In this document: positions 63,501-64,000 of the stretch, piece after piece | Position numbering within the stretch: the stretch's first letter is position 1 | How the letters are laid out: each line of letters starts with the position of its first letter | Source of the DNA: Flavobacterium anhuiense | GTDB lineage: Bacteria; Bacteroidota; Bacteroidia; Flavobacteriales; Flavobacteriaceae | Assembly: GCF_900101855.1 (NCBI RefSeq) | Contig: NZ_FMVC01000002.1 | Coordinates: 374,495-438,494, forward strand | Direction of reading: 5' to 3' | Length of the DNA stretch: 64,000 bases | Made by a program: the position numbers and the translations under genes | The notes under the pieces: model-generated | Told to the model about the DNA's origin: nothing | The model's input: the letters and a program-made list of their open reading frames with translations, nothing else | The model's database searches: none

Positions 63501-64000
63501 CAGCCGCCGCTCACTTTAAAGCCTGATTTGAAGGCCTCGAATGCGGCATCCAGTGCGGCCTGGTCTGCATACGCGCAGGCTGAAGCGCTGACTGCGGTCG
63601 GAGCTTCTGTGCTCACCGTCGCAGGAGCCGTAATCGTAAAGTCTCGACTGATGGTTGTAGTGTAGCATTTATCAGTAATCATGTAGCTTACACTTGTAGT
63701 TCCGCCCTGACATAAGTTTGGTACTATTGGACTGCCCACAAATTCACCTTTCGCATCACAGCCGCCACTTACGCTAAAGCCTGCTTTGAAGGTCTCGAAA
63801 GCTGCGTCCAATGCTGCCTGATCGGCATACGCACAAGCAGAAGCGCTAAACGGATCTGGAGATACAGGAACCACTGCTGAAGGAGCAATAATGGTGAAGT
63901 CTCGGCTGATGGTTGTCTCATAGCATTTATCGGTCACTTTATAGGTAACTGTCACTGTTCCGCCGTCGCAAAGTTTCGGCGCTACGGGACTGCCTTGGAT
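60542..64000 (-). CDS. Giant secreted repeat adhesin with T9SS sorting domain (cut by window edge)
   Basis: The 3' part of a large surface protein; 1152 residues lie in the window and the reading frame is still open at 64000. From the N-terminal side there is a partial repeat, then eight complete ~86-residue units, each with SACAYADQAALDAAFE, GFSVSGGCDA and a DKCYxTTISRDFTI block, four cysteines per unit and Pro-rich linkers. A diverged unit follows (VVCGEDPDGAFAAWIAGFKF). Next is a ~270-residue non-repeat region (YTQGAYGNVGGIAC onward). Last comes the T9SS sorting domain (YPVPFKNYITIRYNF, LFDLSGKLLSSK, KIISAGN). The units resemble HYR-like repeats of SprB-type gliding adhesins. A role in adhesion or gliding is inference. 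Confidence 0.9.
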   Translation of the reverse strand: MQGSPVAPKLCDGGTVTVTYKVTDKCYETTISRDFTIIAPSAVVPVSPDPFSASACAYADQAALDAAFETFKAGFSVSGGCDAKGEFVGSPIVPNLCQGGTTSVSYMITDKCYTTTISRDFTITAPATVSTEAPTAVSASACAYADQAALDAAFEAFKSGFKVSGGCDAKGEIQGSPTAPKLCDGGTVTVTYKVSDKCYEETISRDFTITAPSAVVPVSPDPFSASACAYADQAALDVAFEIFKQGFSVSGGCDANGEIQGSPTAPKLCDGGTVTVTYKVSDKCYEETISRDFTITAPSAVVPLSPDPFSASACAYADQAALDAAFEIFKQGFSVSGGCDAKGEFIGNPTAPNLCQGGTTSVSYMITDKCYTTTISRDFTITAPSPVVPLSPDPFSASACAYADQAALDAAFETFKAGFSVSGGCDAKGEIQGSPVAPKLCDGGTVTVTYKVSDKCYEETISRDFTITAPSAVVPVTPDPFSASACTYADQTALDAAFETFKSGFSVSGGCDAKEEIQGSPVAPNLCDGGTVTVTYKVTDKCYETTISRDFTITAPSAVVPVSPDPFSASACAYADQAAINAAFEIFKQGFSVSGGCDAKGSFVGNPTAPNLCQGGTTSVSYMITDKCYTTTITRDFTITVPAAVTPEAPAAVSASACIYADQAALDAAFETFKAGFKVSGGCDAKGAIQGSPVAPKLCEGGTTTVSYKVTDKCYETTISRDFTITKVNLLNVLSPPNKTVVCGEDPDGAFAAWIAGFKFTGGCAGNVQATDLSQFVKPQIGTALVIEYVVSNNCETIKKVSTFLITPCTTPICTYTQGAYGNVGGIACVGGQSYTTKALIAKALSAYPGGTMTIGLVGKSVLVSNNQADINGVIAVLPGGGASKKLANGDPHISALPASYLKKGKLDNTLLAQTITLGLNLGIDSELSKFKLQAGILAVAQPEGGCGSKTPKVRSCNPDGTVSNEYKYYTIPNNVVSKLGGDKTVGDLFNLANQALGGGNTYGVSLSDIASLVDLINNAFDECRIAIGYNIQPLACVATQESIVTQAPTTQETAVVQSSAKESKKPGFDAYPVPFKNYITIRYNFDYATNVKIELFDLSGKLLSSKTDTDSYFGKEYNFNIDFYVGKFQVYILQITTNKGSSTKKIISAGN
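61810..64000 (-). repeat. 258-bp tandem repeats with 774-bp A-B-B higher-order period
   Basis: Two unit types alternate: A (NLCQGGTTSVSYMITDKCYTTT) and B (KLCDGGTVTVTYKVSDKCYEET). Reading toward the C terminus the order is B-A-B-B-A-B-B-A-B. The same landmark GCCCT in the A unit occurs at 62156, 62930 and 63704, exactly 774 bp (3 x 258) apart. Units near the C terminus are more AT-rich and diverged than those near the window edge. Confidence 0.88.

Noticed and set aside
61810..64000. CRISPR-like direct repeats
   Set aside because: The repeat unit is 258 bp, in frame and coding throughout, with no short repeat/spacer pattern.

Overview
The window looks like chromosomal DNA of a gliding Flavobacterium (Bacteroidota, Flavobacteriia), close to F. 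johnsoniae in gene content. The grounds are an AT-rich composition, almost no Shine-Dalgarno sequences, promoter-like TTG-(17 to 23)-TAnnTTTG boxes, a SusC/SusD pair, the gliding lipoprotein gene gldI, a type IX secretion (T9SS) C-terminal sorting domain, and paired type III and type II glutamine synthetases. No tRNA, rRNA, CRISPR array, transposase, integrase or prophage gene was seen.

Layout. 1-1784: 5' end of pyrG and three small genes (DUF2752-, DUF4190- and DUF3820-like), all leftward. 2123-27624: a large polysaccharide utilization locus (PUL). Its leftward arm holds a GHMP sugar kinase, a sugar nucleotidyltransferase, a FucP-type MFS transporter and a NagB deaminase fused to a PIG-L deacetylase. 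A LacI-type regulator and a CBM9-like gene lie in the middle. The rightward arm is susC, susD, an arylsulfotransferase-like lipoprotein, a TsdA-like dihaem cytochrome, a ~1000-aa glycosidase-like protein, a DUF5107/TPR protein, an M1 peptidase and a GH109 alpha-N-acetylgalactosaminidase-like enzyme. The two arms start from inverted copies of one ~87-bp promoter/operator block, each with two LacI-style palindromes 23 bp apart. The likely substrate is an amino-sugar (GalNAc-containing) glycan or glycoprotein.

27757-35474: OsmC, two LysM proteins, guaA and two secreted proteins of unknown function. 35771-42938: CbpA/CbpM chaperone pair, RidA, a CLC-F type fluoride exporter, a DHH phosphoesterase, GldI and two tandem cyclophilin-FKBP fusion proteins. 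43160-48832: membrane and stress genes (DMT transporter, DoxX-like, aquaporin, GlsB-like, sterol desaturase, DUF2805) and an M61 peptidase. 48997-54681: two unknown genes, a GH92 mannosidase, two more unknowns and a PurM-like gene. 54895-59734: divergent GSIII and GSII, then TerC. 59807-64000: a collagen-motif lipoprotein and the 3' part of a giant T9SS-secreted repeat protein that runs off the right edge; its 258-bp units follow an A-B-B order with an exact 774-bp period.

Intergenic regions hold several families of degenerate short tandem repeats (8-bp CTTAGNNN, 6-bp CAGTNN, 7-bp CTCATAA) and long imperfect palindromes. The 8-bp arrays often begin at or within a few bases of a stop codon and flank terminators as inverted pairs. 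This, the duplicated operator block and the ABB adhesin repeat are the most interesting items here.
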